Shown here: positions 10,918-23,996 of the stretch, one piece after another | How the letters are laid out: each line of letters begins with the position of its first letter | How positions within the stretch are numbered: the stretch's first letter is position 1 | NCBI GenBank assembly: GCA_000708835.1 | Contig: DF237041.1 | Location: forward strand, 148,401 to 212,400 | DNA: 64,000 nucleotides | Origin: Klebsormidium nitens | Lineage: Eukaryota; Streptophyta; Klebsormidiophyceae; Klebsormidiales; Klebsormidiaceae | Reading direction: 5' to 3' | Position numbers and translations under genes: made by a program | Notes under the pieces: generated by a model | Databases searched by the model: none | What the model saw: the letters and a program-made list of their open reading frames with translations, nothing else | Told to the model about the DNA's origin: nothing

Positions 10918-13234
10918 ATGCTTCCCCAAGGGAAAGTCTCCGCTGCTGGTGCAAAGCGACAGAAGCGGAGCGAGGGGCCGTGCGGTGCGCTGGAGCTCAA
11001 CCCCCCGAGCATGGCAACGGCCTCCGGACCGTCTGCGCAAGCAGCGAGCGCTGCCGGACAGCAGCACCGGTCCGCAGGGAGGTTTCCGCAGGGCACGTTT
11101 TTCTTCCGTGCGCACGTAGCAAGCCCTGAGGAGTCGGAACACGGGAAGCATGCGGAGCAGGGAGTGGCTCTGGTGTTCAGCCCGGGGTTTCCGTCGGAGT
11201 TCGACCTGCTCTTGCCACCGCAGGTGCTGCAAAAAGCTGGCCTCCGGCCAAAGCCACCGCCGGACGAAGCGGGGCCGTCAACCTCAAGCGCAGGGGTGGG
11301 TCCCGCTTTCTCGGAAGCCTAAATGGTCTATGAACACAAGGGAGGCACAAGCGAGCATGTCCTCAGCTGGTCTTCTGCCTCAGGTCACGGAGTTTGTACC
11401 GAGCTTCACTTTATCTTTGTGGCGTTTCTTTCTGTGCCACAACTAGATGCACCCGAGTCTCACACCTTCTTTGGTGAACAGGTTCCTTCACGCTCTGTGT
11501 TGTACTCGCTTCGTCAAACTTTCTCTGATTCAGATTGTTCAACCCCATCCACATCAGGTTCGCTTGCCAATCTCTGGAAATGCCAAGGGCGATTCTTATC
11601 CTTGTTGAAGCCCTTGTTCACAGGGGGATAAGGAAGGTGCTTGATTCTCCCATGGTCTGGTTGCTCTGTCCCGCAGGGATGTGTCCAATACAACTTCATC
11701 TCTGTACTTGGCAAAGAGATTCCGAGTGTTGTGTGGCAGTCACACAGATTCTACTTGCTTTGCCTGAAAGGCTTTTTTCAAACAGACAAAGAATCTTGAA
11801 CAGTCTCCTGTCTTATTGCCTCACCTCTCTCGCAGCCTCTCTTCAGAGCAAGAAGTTTATTTTGCAATGGTGGCCCCTCTTGAACACCATCATACCTCCG
11901 AGTTCCTGGTCCGTCAAATTATGAATCTCCTACCTCCTCCTCATTTTCGACCTCCTTCCGAGTCTAGCCGAGCCTGTGACGCGAGAACGGCAGGCCAGAA
12001 GGGAGTAGAGCCTCCCGTCCTTTATATCTAATTTGCCTCGTCCCTTTTCCTGCCCCTGAGCACTCTGAATTCCGCAGAATCTGATGTTCGATTCCCTTAG
12101 TGAGATTCTCAATTTGCAGTTCGTGGAGTACGGGCCGCTAGACTGCTCGGTTCAACTACAGCTAGCAGGGAGCGAAAGCATCGTGACCGGCCGCTTGGAT
12201 GCAGCCGCCCCCCCTTCCTCTGGCCTGCCTGACCCCCCCCCTTCGACAAGCTATGTCCCTCCAGAGTCAATAGTGGCGCGTGTCCGCTCCAGAAGGAAAA
12301 AGGTGGGTCGTTCTTTTGGTCCTCGCTCCAAATACTCTCTTCTTACCTGCACTTCGTATCCAATACTTTTCCAGGGGTTGTAGGGGCGGATAGTCGGCAG
12401 ACAAGGCAGGGAAGCCCGATCAGGGATTAGTACCGGGGAGATTGCATCGTTTCGAGACGAACGAAATCCAAGTAGGAGCACCGATGAGTGTGCTAGTCAG
12501 TGTGACGAGTCAACCAAAGATGGAAGATTGATGCATAGCATGGGGCTGTATCCGGCAGTCAGCTGACTCAACGGACGCGTACGTAAATGGGCTTCGTAAG
12601 CTGCCTTTATGGAAGAAGGGCCGGTGCTGGTGGGATGTCAGAGAGCAAACGACCGGGGGCGAATTCCGAAAGCCATGCCTCAGAAGTTTCGACTTTTTGG
12701 AGACTGGTTCCTGGACTTGCTGCAGCTGAATTACTATACGAATAGGGGGACTCGATTCGGTAGGAAGATTGTCACACTGGGTCGGATTGTTATGGGTCAG
12801 ACCCCTTAGAAAAAGCTTCTTTTGCAGCATTGCAGTACAAGGAGCGGTGCATCCTCACTTTACTGCCATCACGTCTAGCAAGTCGGCCACCAAGCAGAGA
12901 GCTCAAAGCTGGCACAGTCTCGTTCGTCAAGATCCCGTACCCTCTCCGGAGACCCACAAACAATCAACCCGTTGCTGTTGTGCGCACCATCGGTCAGGTT
13001 TTAGGCGTCCGCAAAATCACAGGTGACGGGTGCATATGAGCGTTCTCTGACGTCCGTTCCCTTTCCTGCAGAATCGAGGGCTGGTAGAGCTCGTAGATTA
13101 CCAGGAGGCGGGCCCTGACGAAAAGCTTGAGTGCGGCTTCATTGGGCCCCGGGGCCTGTTGGCTTGGGGGCTTGGATTCGACGCAACCGGCTTGTGTCTT
13201 TTTCCCCTCAGCCAAGGGGGCCGAAACTTAGTGA
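10918..13234 (+). CDS. Unrecognised protein-coding gene, exon borders only partly resolved
   Basis: Several GC-rich blocks look coding, but I recognise no family. Block 1, about 10918-11322, contains QGTFFFRAHVAS and ALVFSPGFPSEFDLLLPPQ. Block 2, about 11836-11990, contains YFAMVAPLEHHHTSEFLVRQ. Block 3 is a clean phase-0 exon, 12120-12302, containing YGPLDCSVQLQLAGSESIVT and ending in a basic RSRRKK. Block 4 starts after an acceptor at 12835 (YKERCILTLLPSRLAS) and runs to about 13000-13022. Block 5 starts at 13072 (NRGLVELVDYQEAGPDEKLE) and reaches about 13234. Blocks 3 and 4 join in phase. Block 2 to 3 and block 4 to 5 do not join in phase with the best-looking donors, so the model needs transcript support. 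It could be one gene or two. Confidence 0.4.
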
Positions 13235-16200
13235 GCGGATTGTAAGTGCCCGATCAATCACGAACGAATGTATCTCACTCTGCCAGGGGCAGTCGCGTGC
13301 CTCCAGTGGTTCTTTGCTAGGTGTGCTGCAATTTTGGGAGTTGCTTTCCTTGTCTGGTGCTCCTTGTCGGACTTGATTCGGCCAGAGGGTTTAGTAGCAT
13401 GTCTGTGATCAAAGTTCAAAGAAGCAGAAATTCAGGACGGGGCTATCTTCACAGGTTCATCTTGCTTAATCAACGTCTGCTCTATGCATTCCGTGGTCCA
13501 GTTGCTTCCTGTAAGCTTATCTTTTTGCTATTTGCAGGACGTGACGCCTATGAGATGACGGAAGATGGCACTTGACTGATCTGTGGACGCCACAGCTTGT
13601 CTACAATGAATCATGTAACGACATAAGTAGACTGTTGTGCAGTATAGTTTGTAGCATAAGCGAACTCTTTATCGGAATGTTTACAACCTGGAGATTCGGT
13701 AACAAACGAGGCCCATCTGGAGCATTGTAAGTTTTGTGAGCACAGCGAGATAAGGACGTACATGCAGTATCTCCTTCAGTTGGATTCTTGTCTTTGTGCC
13801 AACAAGGAATTTGTGGTGCCTCAAGCACAAAGCCCAAGTCAAGCCAGCCCTCGCTGCAGCCATGTTTGTCTTGCAACACATTCATGCTATCTATCATTTG
13901 GATCTTCAACTTTCTCGCCATCAATCCAGAATCTATTACACCTTTTGGAGCTGCCGTCTGGCTGCTGGCATGCTGGATCCCAATGCACCGGAACTTCGCA
14001 TCGTGATTCCTGTCACTGTATTCTAGCTAGGCCCTCGGATGAGTTCGGACGGTCGTGAGGGCCCCGGGGGCCTTGGCGCTTCAAGTGACCGTCGATCTCA
14101 AAGTTCTTACACGTCAATTTGGCCCGGGTACCGCTGAGTTCCAACCGTTCAAACTCATATATAGTACATATCTTAACCGAAGTTACAACCAGGGTCACCT
14201 TAGGACTAACTTCGATCGGCTCGGCTTGGGACTCCAGAGCGCTACTTGGTGTTCGTACCAGCTTGCGAATGGGCATACATGTATAACTTGACCGAGGCTC
14301 GAAGCCTGGCACTACCGAGCACTGCCAGCCAGCTGTAAGAAACCTGGCCCGGAAACTCTGCTTGGTTATCCAGCTTTAACCAGTATAGTTTGATTTAGCA
14401 GCCTGCGCAAAACCCGGAAGTTACACGAAGTGCGTACCGTCGATTTCGCTGCACTTTATGTGACACGTGGGCATTGACTAAGCTGGCTGCTCACCGGTGT
14501 CTATTCGAGGCATCCCCCGCCCCGGAACTGTCAGATGGATTCCCGTTTAATGTCGATCCAAATACAGTCCTTTGCAGGGAGGCAAGCAAGCGGAAAGGCC
14601 GGAGCCACCAACACACCCGGGGATCAGGTGGATTTCCCGGGTGGTGATCGAAAGCGAAAGTCAACTTGATCTGACATCTTTCGTAACTGCAATGGAGGGC
14701 GTTCATTGGTCAGAGAGTGAAAAATATCTGCGGGCGAGGACAAAAGTGATTCTGTCGCTGCCGCGGAAACAGTGATTCCGAGTGAAAAGATCTCCTGCGC
14801 AGCTGGAAAGCTTGAGATCGGTTGGCTACGCTTGCTCGACATCTTTTTCTTGATCCGGAACTCAATTCCAAACTGCGGCAAGATCTGATTCCTTGCACGC
14901 GTGACTGGGGGTCCACTTTTGGGTTACCAGAAGCCGCTCCACAGCGTTACAACCTTCGAACCACAAGCTTCACGCTGAAAGCATGCTGACTTGTGAAGAT
15001 CTGATTTGTAACGCACCTCTAGAGTTATGCTGCGGTTGCGCGCTCAACGAATTGAATGTACCGTCCTCTTGAAGTTGCGGTCAAGCAAATGATCATTGGT
15101 GAAAGATCAAAGAAACATGGGGGCTCGCGAATCACTTTTCTCAGGCACTCTGTGCTGATTCAGACTGCAGTCGTTCTGTGTCCCAGTCTCTTCTAGAAGA
15201 TGCGTCTGTCACCTTGGGCTTGTCTTGAGCAACAGGTGAACATTGGGATCCTGCAAGCAACACAACGGGCAACAGGCAACGGCCAAGTTGGGGATTAGTG
15301 GGACAGGTCAGAAGTGCTTTGCTGGAGGTCTTAGAGGCTGCAAACTCGTCTCCAAGTAGCACTGAAGTACTATTGGAAACTGTGCATTCAATCTGTGATT
15401 AGCGTTGTAGCTTGTTCTCGTTGGCCTCTTGCAGGCCAGTTTTAAACAGCAATCGCACATCAGATCGTCGCAGCCAGCCTGATTGAGAGAGCAACCTGGA
15501 TTTTTAAAGTAAGTTTGGTCTCGTTTCCACACCAGTGTTGACAGGCCTAGGCCACTGCTTGTCTTTGTCGCACGTAGACTGCAAGACAATCTCCCCTGTT
15601 GTATCTTAATCATGAACTTCATGCTGTGTTTAGTCGCGCAGTCCTGAAGTAGGGCAGCATGTTCCTTCCAACTCCATCTTTACCCCCCCATGTCAGATGA
15701 CATAGGCTTCATCCTCAGTCGCTTCAGTGCAACCCTGAGGTTTTTGGGGGTGGTCATGTCAGAAGTCCAATCAACTAGTTACTAGTTCTTCTTCACATGT
15801 ATTGAGAGTGTACATGAAGCGCAAAACCGTATTGTCAGCGATGAGCAGCCAAACACACCTCTTCTTTGAATGATTCTGCCTGATGTCAGTGCTAGTCTCC
15901 ATCAGCTACAGAGATAATAGTTGCAATGAGCCGTTGCTGAGCAGTGGACATTATTTGCCAGATTGCTTTGTCACCAAGATTTTGGGAGGGCATTTCTTCA
16001 GGGACTTTATCAGGCGATGCTACAGCCTCTCTCAAAATAGAGTATATTACCGAGGCCCTTACCAGGAAGAGCTGCTCTTCAGTAAGATTTTGGAAACAAG
16101 AAGGCTTGTAGATTCTGATTGTGAGGGTTTGCACACAACTTCAAATTTGAAGTTTGGACTCTAAGAAGTAGCCCTTTCCTTCAAAAGGTGTTCTCTTGCA

Positions 16201-17833
16201 GGCATCTAAAGATGAGCCACTCTTGAGCATCTCGAGAGCAATGGAAGGCCACCTTAAGAGCAAGAAAAGGCCACCTGATAGTTGCCGCCGTTTGGGAAGG
16301 GATTCAGCAGAGACATGATACTTGTGCCCCTTCCTTTCCAGGTCGGCAGTTGATGCAATAGTTGCACGAAGTTGTGCAATGAAGACAGTAGTTGCGGAGG
16401 ATCTTTGCAATGAGGTTTTCCAGGCCGGTGCAAGCAAGGAGTTTTTGCCAGCAGCATCATAGGTGAGACTCCAGCCACTGGTGGTGTCGCCTCGTCAGCT
16501 TTTGCTGCATGTATCAATGATGTGTCCTTCTTCCACTGCTCCCTTGCGGTTGTGAGCTGTTTGCTGCATCTTCCAGCCCTCTTTCATCTGGAAAGACGCG
16601 GGGGCAAGGTTTGCATCTTGCATCTTTTGCCGAGTCTGGTTGCTGCCTGTTGCCCTGTTAGCTAGGAGCTTTGTGGTTGATGTTGTCAGTTTGAAACCTC
16701 TGGTTGCTGAAGACATGTCAGCATACGTGAATTTTGGACGTACTTGTAGATGCGCATCTTGAAAAGAGCGAAAGTTTGTTGGTGTTTACAGAGCAGGCTC
16801 TGGTATTTAGTTGGGAAGCGGAAATCCTGCTGACTTGCATCGCTGTTTTTGTATGTGAGTCGAACTGTCTGAGTATGCAAGACCCTAGGTTCTTAAGACA
16901 CCCGATTGAAAGCGCACTGATTTTTTCTGCTTGGCCATTTTGGGTGTAGTTTCAGGGCATCTGATTCTCTCATCCTGGAAAGGGCGTTACAGCAACTCTT
17001 TTGCTGCCATGAATCAAGAATTGATGATGATCAAGACTTGTTCTTTAAACATGGGGAGGTTGTTTTCTGATGAAGTGAAGGCAGGCCAAATTCTTTACTC
17101 TATCCGCGTAGCCTTTTGGCGTTCTGAGAAACCAATACAAGGCCAACTTTGCAGCGACTCATGAATTCGGTTCCCCAGGACTGGTGCACTGCTGGAAGGT
17201 GAATGTTTCAATTGCATAACACATGCGGGGCGCACAACCGCGCAACTCTATACCATCATGTTACTTTGTTTTTGACCCTGTTGCCTGCTTTGGAAGCTGT
17301 TGAGCTACTTCTTATAATCTGCTTCTACTTTTGCAGGTCCAGACAGCTCCCTATCCACGCCTTTAGTAATCCACGCCGACATCTCTAGGCTGCTTTTGTG
17401 CTTTTTCAGGTGAGGGGCGAGAACAGAGCACTCAAATCTGTCCACGTAGTTTCTACAACAAACTTTGAGTGGGTTTACTCTGGGCTGCAAATTGTCGCCT
17501 TGGCCTTGTAGGAGTTGACTTGTTATTTTTGGGTATGCAAACATGTCAAACATGTTGAGCAGAAGCTTGTACTTCAGCTTGAGTTGTCTCTGACCTGAGG
17601 ACCTGGAATATCAGGGTTTCAGTGGATGGTAGGTTCTGATCGGCACTGCTTCAATATTTGGTACAACCTGTCCTTTCAAACCAATCAAACGAAGTGAAGT
17701 ACCAAATACTGATGCCCTCTTGAGCCCTTGACAAACAAGAGTCTCTATTGCCAAATGTCACTTTTGAATCGAAGTCCATTCTCTCTTTCCTCTAGGTCGA
17801 TTTCGCACTCCTGCTCAAGCAGAAACCCAGGGC
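13235..17833. other. Long stretch without a recognisable gene
   Basis: About 4.6 kb of mid-GC sequence. Many short frames occur, none with a recognisable motif. It may contain 5' untranslated exons of the following gene: a good acceptor (CCTCTAG ending at 17796) lies 37 bases before its start codon, implying at least one upstream exon. Short GC-rich patches occur near 16200-16700, with repeated AGTTGC/GCAATG words, but no coherent exon was found. Confidence 0.35.
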
Positions 17834-20800
17834 ATGGGACGTTCAGACGCCAGCGATCCAAGCCGTCTGTACCGGCAGCAGTCTCAGGGAGCATGCAACC
17901 CGGGGGCACCGAGTACCGGGCAGATGCTTTCTCAACAACAGGGGGGTGCACGTCTGGAGAATAACATGCGGGGGCCACCGGCGAGGCCCGTTGGGGGGGG
18001 GCCACACAAAGGTGACAATGCTGAAGGGAATCAGAATGACCCTCGGGCTTGGGGGGGGGGAGTGGCGCCGCAGGCGCAGTACTGGAATCAGGGGGCCCCC
18101 GGGGGGTCGAACTTCCTTGGGGTGGGAGGCTTTCAACAGGATCAAAGGCCGGCGCAGAATTGGCCCGGAGGGGGGGCTGGCGCATGGAATGGGCCGGGGT
18201 TCTGGTTTCCTCAGGGCAACGTTCAGTGGACAAACGAAGGCCCGAAAGCGGGAAATTGGTCGACAGGGGGGCAGGAGGGCCAGGAATCTGCGCAGCCAGG
18301 CGTGCAAACCGGCGGTCTGCATTCTGCGAGTGAGCCTCGGTCGTCCCAGATGGGGGGGGGATATGGCGCTGGGCAGAGAGGGGGGGGTGTTGGTGGCCCT
18401 GGGCAAGCCCCCCCCAGGGGGTACTGGCAGGAGCCTTCAAGGGAGAGGCTACCCCCAGTTGAAGAATCTCGCGCCTTGGGTCAGAAGCAAGCCGAGTTTC
18501 AGGAGGAGAGGAGAGTGCCAGAAGCTCCCAGTTGGAATGATTCCGGGCAGCATGCACTCAGGGGGCAGGGACCGATGTCCTCCCACAGGGGGGGAAGGGG
18601 TTTGAACGAAGGCCAACAAAAGGCAGGGTACCAGTACGGAAGGGGGTCCGGTCAGGGCCGTGAAACAGGGGGGTTTGAGGCGCCTGCTTCTGGAGGTCTG
18701 CAAAGGGGGGGCTCTCTAGGGGGGTGGTACCATTCCGCAGCCGCTGAGACACAAGCAGGCGCTCAGAGAGAAAGCGCACACCCCCAGAGCCAGGAAAGCG
18801 AATCTGCTCAGCAGCCAGAGGCCTGGCAGCACCGGCAACGGCCTGGGACAGGTGACCGGCAGCAGGCGTCAGAAGCTGCCATATGGCAGCAGATGACTGA
18901 TGCCAGCGGCTCGTGGCGAGGACAGCCGAGCTTCCCCGAGCCGGAGTATCGGCCCCAGAGCTCAGGGGGTCTCCCGTCAGACGCCTCAGCGAACTGGCCG
19001 CGCTTTCCTGGGTACGGGGGTTTTGGTGCGCCGCCGTTCGGTTTGGGCAGTTTCCCCTCGTTCGTTTCCCAGGGGTTTGAGCAGCCCCCGCAGGCAGCCC
19101 CCCCTGCGCGCCCTGACGCGGGGCGCATTGTGGCGGAGACGTTTGAGATGCTGAAGAAGGACATGATGGTTCCGCCCCAGTGGGAGGCATACCGCCAGGC
19201 TGCAGCAAACCTCGCCATGGCGTCGGGGTTTGCTCCCGGTCCTCCGGGGTTCGGGGGCTTGGGGTTCCCGTTCGGCGGGTTTCCCAGTTTCGGGCGGCCA
19301 CAGCCGGGCCAAATGACCCCTCCGCAAGAGGAAGCCGTGCGTCCAAAGTCGTCAGAGGTGACTGTTCGGGGACGGCCAAACACGCCGGAGTGGTCGGAGG
19401 ACCCGGGGGAGGGGGTGCCGATGGAAGAAGCGTACCAAAATGCTCGGCTGCCGTCTGGCGGGCAGGCGTGGGAGAGGGGTCCTGCTGAGCCTCGGGAAAG
19501 GAGCCGTGGTGAACCGGGTTGGAGCCAGGGCAATAGGCAATGGGAAGGTCCGGAGGAAAATGCAGCGGGGGGTCCGGAACGGTCTGGAGAGTACGGGGAC
19601 CGTGGCGGGAGAGCGTCGGAGGGGCGGCTGGCGAACAGACGTCCAGCGTCCAACAGCCGCCAAACCGAGGAAGTGTCCGAGGAGAGAAATGTGCTCAGGA
19701 TGCAGGGGGGGAGTGCCGCGGTGGCCAGCGCAGGCGGCGAAAAGCGCAAGCAGCGGGGGGGCGGGTTTGATCTGAACCTCGACCTGAACCTCAGCGTGAG
19801 CGGTTCAGAAGAAGGGGAGCGGTTCCGGGCGTCCGAAGAGGGGGGCCGGTTCCGGGCGTCCGACGAGGGGAATCGTTTTCGGGCGCCCGAAGAAGGGGCC
19901 CGGTTTCGGGAGTCCGGAAAGGACGGGGGGAACGGGAGGGATCCGGATTCCGAGGTGCGCGAGCATTTGCAGGCGGGAAAGCGCAATGCGAGGCTGGAGG
20001 AGGAGGAGCGGCGGCAAGAGGCGCAGAGGCGCCAAGAGGAGAGGGAAACAGGGGAGCAATGGCCGGCGAGGGGGGTAGAAGAGCGGGGTGGTGGGGCGCA
20101 CTCTGAACCCGGATCAAGAGGTGGGTTGTGCTTTGCCGGCCGTTCTGACCTCTGAGGCATTCTGTCTTCGTGCATTTGGTCTCCTGCTCGCATGTCCCAG
20201 TTATTGCAGCCCAGTACTTGCACCACTTTCGTTTGGTCCCAACGTTTGCTGATGTAGTCCTCTTCTCATGACAGGGTGAATTGCAAGGCCCTGACGTGTT
20301 GTGCGTCGCTTGCAAGTGTCAAAGACGCCCGCTTTTCTTGTTTTGGAAGAAGCTTCTTTGATAGGTTTCTGAGGCCATTAGTTCTATCCTTGAGTAAGCC
20401 AACCGTCTCGACTTTCGCTCAAGTTCAGAGGTTCTCTCTTGTGCAGATTCGCAACATACCACCCCGCAGCAGCAAAACGACTCCCAGTTCACCGGGCAGC
20501 CCCCTCCCCAGCAGCATTTCTACCCCCAGGAACAACGTGGGTCCCAAGCTTCGGCTCAGGGGTCTGGCAACGCCAGCGAAACCAACCCCCTGCTCGGGTC
20601 CTTCGCCCCGTTCGCCGAACTCATGCAACACTTTGCCCCCCACGGACTTCCCCCCTCAAACCTCCCGCCCAACCAGAATCTAGCCCCTCCTTTCATGATG
20701 TCCCCCGGGGCGGGTCCCCGCCCGATGCCCTTCAACTCTGGCATGAACCCAATGGACAGCTGGCTCAGGGCGCTGGCTTATCAAAACCCGGCGACGCTTA

Positions 20801-22320
20801 TGGCCGCTTATCACCTGGCGGGTTTAGGCATGCAGGCGCCCAATCCTCCGAACCCCAGACCGAGCATGCCTGGCTACCCAGACTACCCCCCCGTAACGGA
20901 ATCGCGCCAGGACTTTGCTCCGCGGACCCTGAGTGGGGGGATGGATGTGAAGCGGCAGCCAGAGGGAAACCCCCACGGGATCGAGAAGCGACAGAAGCTG
21001 AATCACCAGGGGGGGTCCCACGGGGGCAGCAGCGGAGCGGTGAGCGATGCGGAGCGGACGGTGGTGAGTGACGGGGGGCTGCAGAGGCCCTGGAAAGCAG
21101 ACCCCTGGCAGGCGCGCGGTGCAGAGTCCGCGCGGGAGGGGGGGGGAGACGCGATCGAGTGGGACGGAACTAGCACGGGGACGAAGCGCGGCCGGACCAA
21201 GGGCACTGTCGAGCCGCTGTTCCCGCACGTGAGCATCCTGCCGACGCCCAAGCCCGCGTTCAAGAAGCCGCCGCCCCTAGTTCTGTTGCGCGACGGGTCG
21301 ACCGTCGAGCTGAAGAAGCTGTCGCCCGCCAAGCGGCGGGAGCTGAAGAAGGAGCGGGAGTCGCACCGCATGGGGGGGTCGGACGCGGGGAAGGGCTCGG
21401 GGGCTTCGGCGAAAGGTTCCGCGTCGGGGGGACCGGCTGCGGCGCCCAGCGAGGGGGGGGCTTCCGCGGAGCGGGGTTTTAGCCGGGGTTTGGAACTTTC
21501 GCAGAGCCCCCGTAGTACATCGGAGGAGGCGGCGGCGAAAGAGATGGGGCCCGGGCAAGGGGGCGACGATAAGTCGATTCTGTCGGAGTCCGAGGAAGCG
21601 CCGACGGTGATTAACGAGGGGTCGCAGCTGGTGAACAAGGAAGCGTTACCGACGGTAACGACGATCGGGCAGTCGAGTCGGGGGGACGGCAGCGGGAGCG
21701 ACTCGACGGTGGCGGGGGGCCGGGCGCTGGAAGCCGCAGCGATTGCGGTGCCGTCGGCAAAGTCCAGCGAAGGTTTGCGCCCAAGCGTGAAGGCGCGCAA
21801 CGAGGGAAGCCGGGGGGGCGCTAGCTGCGGGACCGAGTCTGGACGACTGGAGGGGAGGAAGGATCACGATCACGACGAGGACGACAAGGGGGATAACAAG
21901 GGGCCGTCTTCCGGGTATGTCGGGCAGGGAATGTCTTTGGGCGATCACGGGGCGGCTAAGGGAGCGGAAAAGAGCTCGAAGGATGGGGTTAAGGCGGGGT
22001 CGGGTTCAGGGTCGGGGTCCGGCTCGGGTTCGGACCGTTCTCAGGGAAGGCGGGTCCAGCAAGGATTGTTGAGCATGAAGATTCATCAATGCAAAGTCGT
22101 GGCTGCGAAGCGCAAGGGCTGCTTTTCGCTTGGGAGCGGGCGCCTCGCACTCAAGAAGGCTGGGCCCGGGGTTCCAGGTTTGGGGCTTGCTCGTCCAAGT
22201 TACTTAGAAAAGACCCACGCGTGGGGTGTACCATGGAAGAAACCACGTTGCATGAAGAATGTCAGTACGTTGCCGAGTTGGAGCAGAGGTGCGCTTGGGT
22301 TGCCACTTGTAGCGCAGTGA
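17834..22320 (+). CDS. Large intrinsically disordered protein with EAR-type repression motif
   Basis: Two exons, 17834-20120 and 20447-22320, join in phase 1 to give 1386 residues. No globular domain is recognised. Residues 1-400 are Gly/Gln/Trp-rich; 390-490 are Pro/Gly/Phe-rich with repeated FGG/PFG words. Near residue 645 lies FDLNLDLNLSV, which fits the EAR pattern LxLxL/DLN. In plants EAR motifs recruit TOPLESS-type co-repressors. It is preceded by the basic KRKQR, a possible nuclear signal, and followed by RFRA decapeptide repeats. Exon 2 encodes a Met/Pro-rich segment (NPMDSWLRALAYQNPATL), a short conserved-looking core (LFPHVSILPTPKPAFKKPPP then ELKKLSPAKRRELKKERE), and a Ser/Gly/acidic tail. 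A nuclear co-regulator is inferred, not shown. The ATG at 17834 lies 37 bases after an acceptor, so the 5' leader is spliced. The 3' end may have another intron. Confidence 0.72.
19805..19920 (+). repeat. In-frame tandem decapeptide repeat (EEG-RFRA unit)
   Basis: Four to five consecutive 30-base units encode variants of SEEGGRFRA: SEEGERFRA, SEEGGRFRA, SDEGNRFRA and PEEGARFRE. The array directly follows the EAR motif. The unit length keeps the frame, so copy number can vary without breaking the protein. Confidence 0.8.
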
Positions 22321-23996
22321 CCTGGCAGCCCCGATCGGGTCCGACTGTTCTGAGATCATCGGATCGGCTTTAAAGCGCTAGGGCTGCAGCTACTCACCGT
22401 CGGCCTGATAGAAGTTCGTGACGCTGGGTCGCAGGTTACAGTTGGCAGTTGCACTAAGATTCAGCTGGGAGCTTAGTAGTAACAGGGGTGCTATTTCCTG
22501 GTTGTCTACCTAGATAGAGAGTCGTCTATCATGTCGGTACCATACGTCCTCAATTAGATCAGACCAGTTGTGAACATGAGTCTTTGCTTTGCTTCCTTCT
22601 GCTGCATTGCAGTGGAAGGGTCTTTGCCACTACGTTCTCTTGTTACGTTGCACCGTTGTTATGGCAAGATGAGACTAACATACCCCTACTTGTTCAGTAT
22701 CTGCAACTAGCTCGTGAATTTTGAAGTCTGGCGCGGCACATTGAAAACCTAGGCGTTGCATGTAAGAGCAACAGCTACCTGTTATCTATTGCCAGTAAGG
22801 CATGCATTTGTGTAATGGTACACACATGTGTACGGACGCAGAATGCTCTGCATGCATCTCCATAATATAGCTCGTCGATAGTAGAATGGCACTCAACTAG
22901 CCGGAAGGATGCCAGCCTCCCATGCCGGCTACTTGCGATTCCCATGCAGGGTCGTAAGAATGTCTCTGGGCATCGTGTCAAAACATCTGTGCAAGGGCGT
23001 CCGGAACTGCGAAAATAAAACCGGCCACCAAGGGGGTACGACCGAAAAATAACCCGAAAAAAAATAACCGGCCACTAGGGGTATCCCGGTTCCGGATCGA
23101 TGTAAACCGGATATAAGGGGATGGAGCCTGCAGTACCTATCTACTTAATTGTTGATTGTCGAAATATGACTAGAGGTTTATCGTTTTTCAGCTACTTTTC
23201 TTCGATTTGGCGCCGCAGTTGGCTTGTAAAAGGCAAAAAAAGAGCTTTAATATGTGTCTGGATTTATGTTATTGTGGTGATATTCGTGCCAAACCAATAG
23301 GTTCGAGACTGGTCGGTTGATGTGGCCTCGAAATCCCCCGCCGGTCTTGCAGGGGGCTGACCGGGCCAAGTACACACATACGAGGTTAATTGAGCAGTCG
23401 CTAATACGCCGGAAGTTCACAGGTTCTTGGGACTATTTCACGTTTATTAGCAGATTTCAGCCGGGCACCGGCCACCAGCCCCCTCAACTGATCTTGACAG
23501 AGCTCTAAGAACCGGCCACCGGCCCCTCCAGAAAAATTGCGAAAACCGGAGTACTCCGGACGCCACTGCACATATGTTTTGACACGATGCCCTGCCACCG
23601 TCTGAAAAGAACTTCAGGAGAGTCAGACACTTGATTCCGCCTTCCAAGCTTCGTGAGCATCAATATGATATCAATGATTGTGATGGCTCTATCGTGGACT
23701 CAGCATGGGAAATCATATTACTTGCATGCTAGGAGCTCAAGATGAGTCACAATGAGTCCAAGAAGCTTGATGCTAGCTTACATCAAGACCATGAAGTGGA
23801 ATAAGACCACTATGAGGGATGTGAAGACAACTGCACAAAAGGCGGAGTCACCGTAGGCAACAAAGTCAAGTATTGGCTAGTTTCAAACTTGTATAAGGCC
23901 AACGACCAAATCTAGCCCGCTCTAGCTCCAACATCATATAATGCAGAGGTCAAAGAGCCGCCTATTCCGATCTAACTCCTCATGATCCGAGCGCAG
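22321..23996. other. Intergenic region between convergent genes
   Basis: Holds the 3' flanks of the EAR-motif gene (plus) and the RRM gene (minus). A short dispersed repeat, ACCGGCCACCA/ACCGGCCACTA, recurs at about 23020, 23070, 23467 and 23510, with nearby poly-A/CCGG sequence. No coding exon was recognised. Confidence 0.4.

Noticed and set aside
15883-16164. 93-codon plus-strand frame
   Set aside because: No motif, mid-GC composition like the surrounding non-coding DNA, and an equally open frame on the other strand.
18808-20226. Long open frames antisense to the EAR-motif gene (up to 472 codons)
   Set aside because: They mirror the G-rich sense codons, are Pro/Ser/Arg-rich without motifs, and cross the sense intron; they are shadows of strong codon bias.
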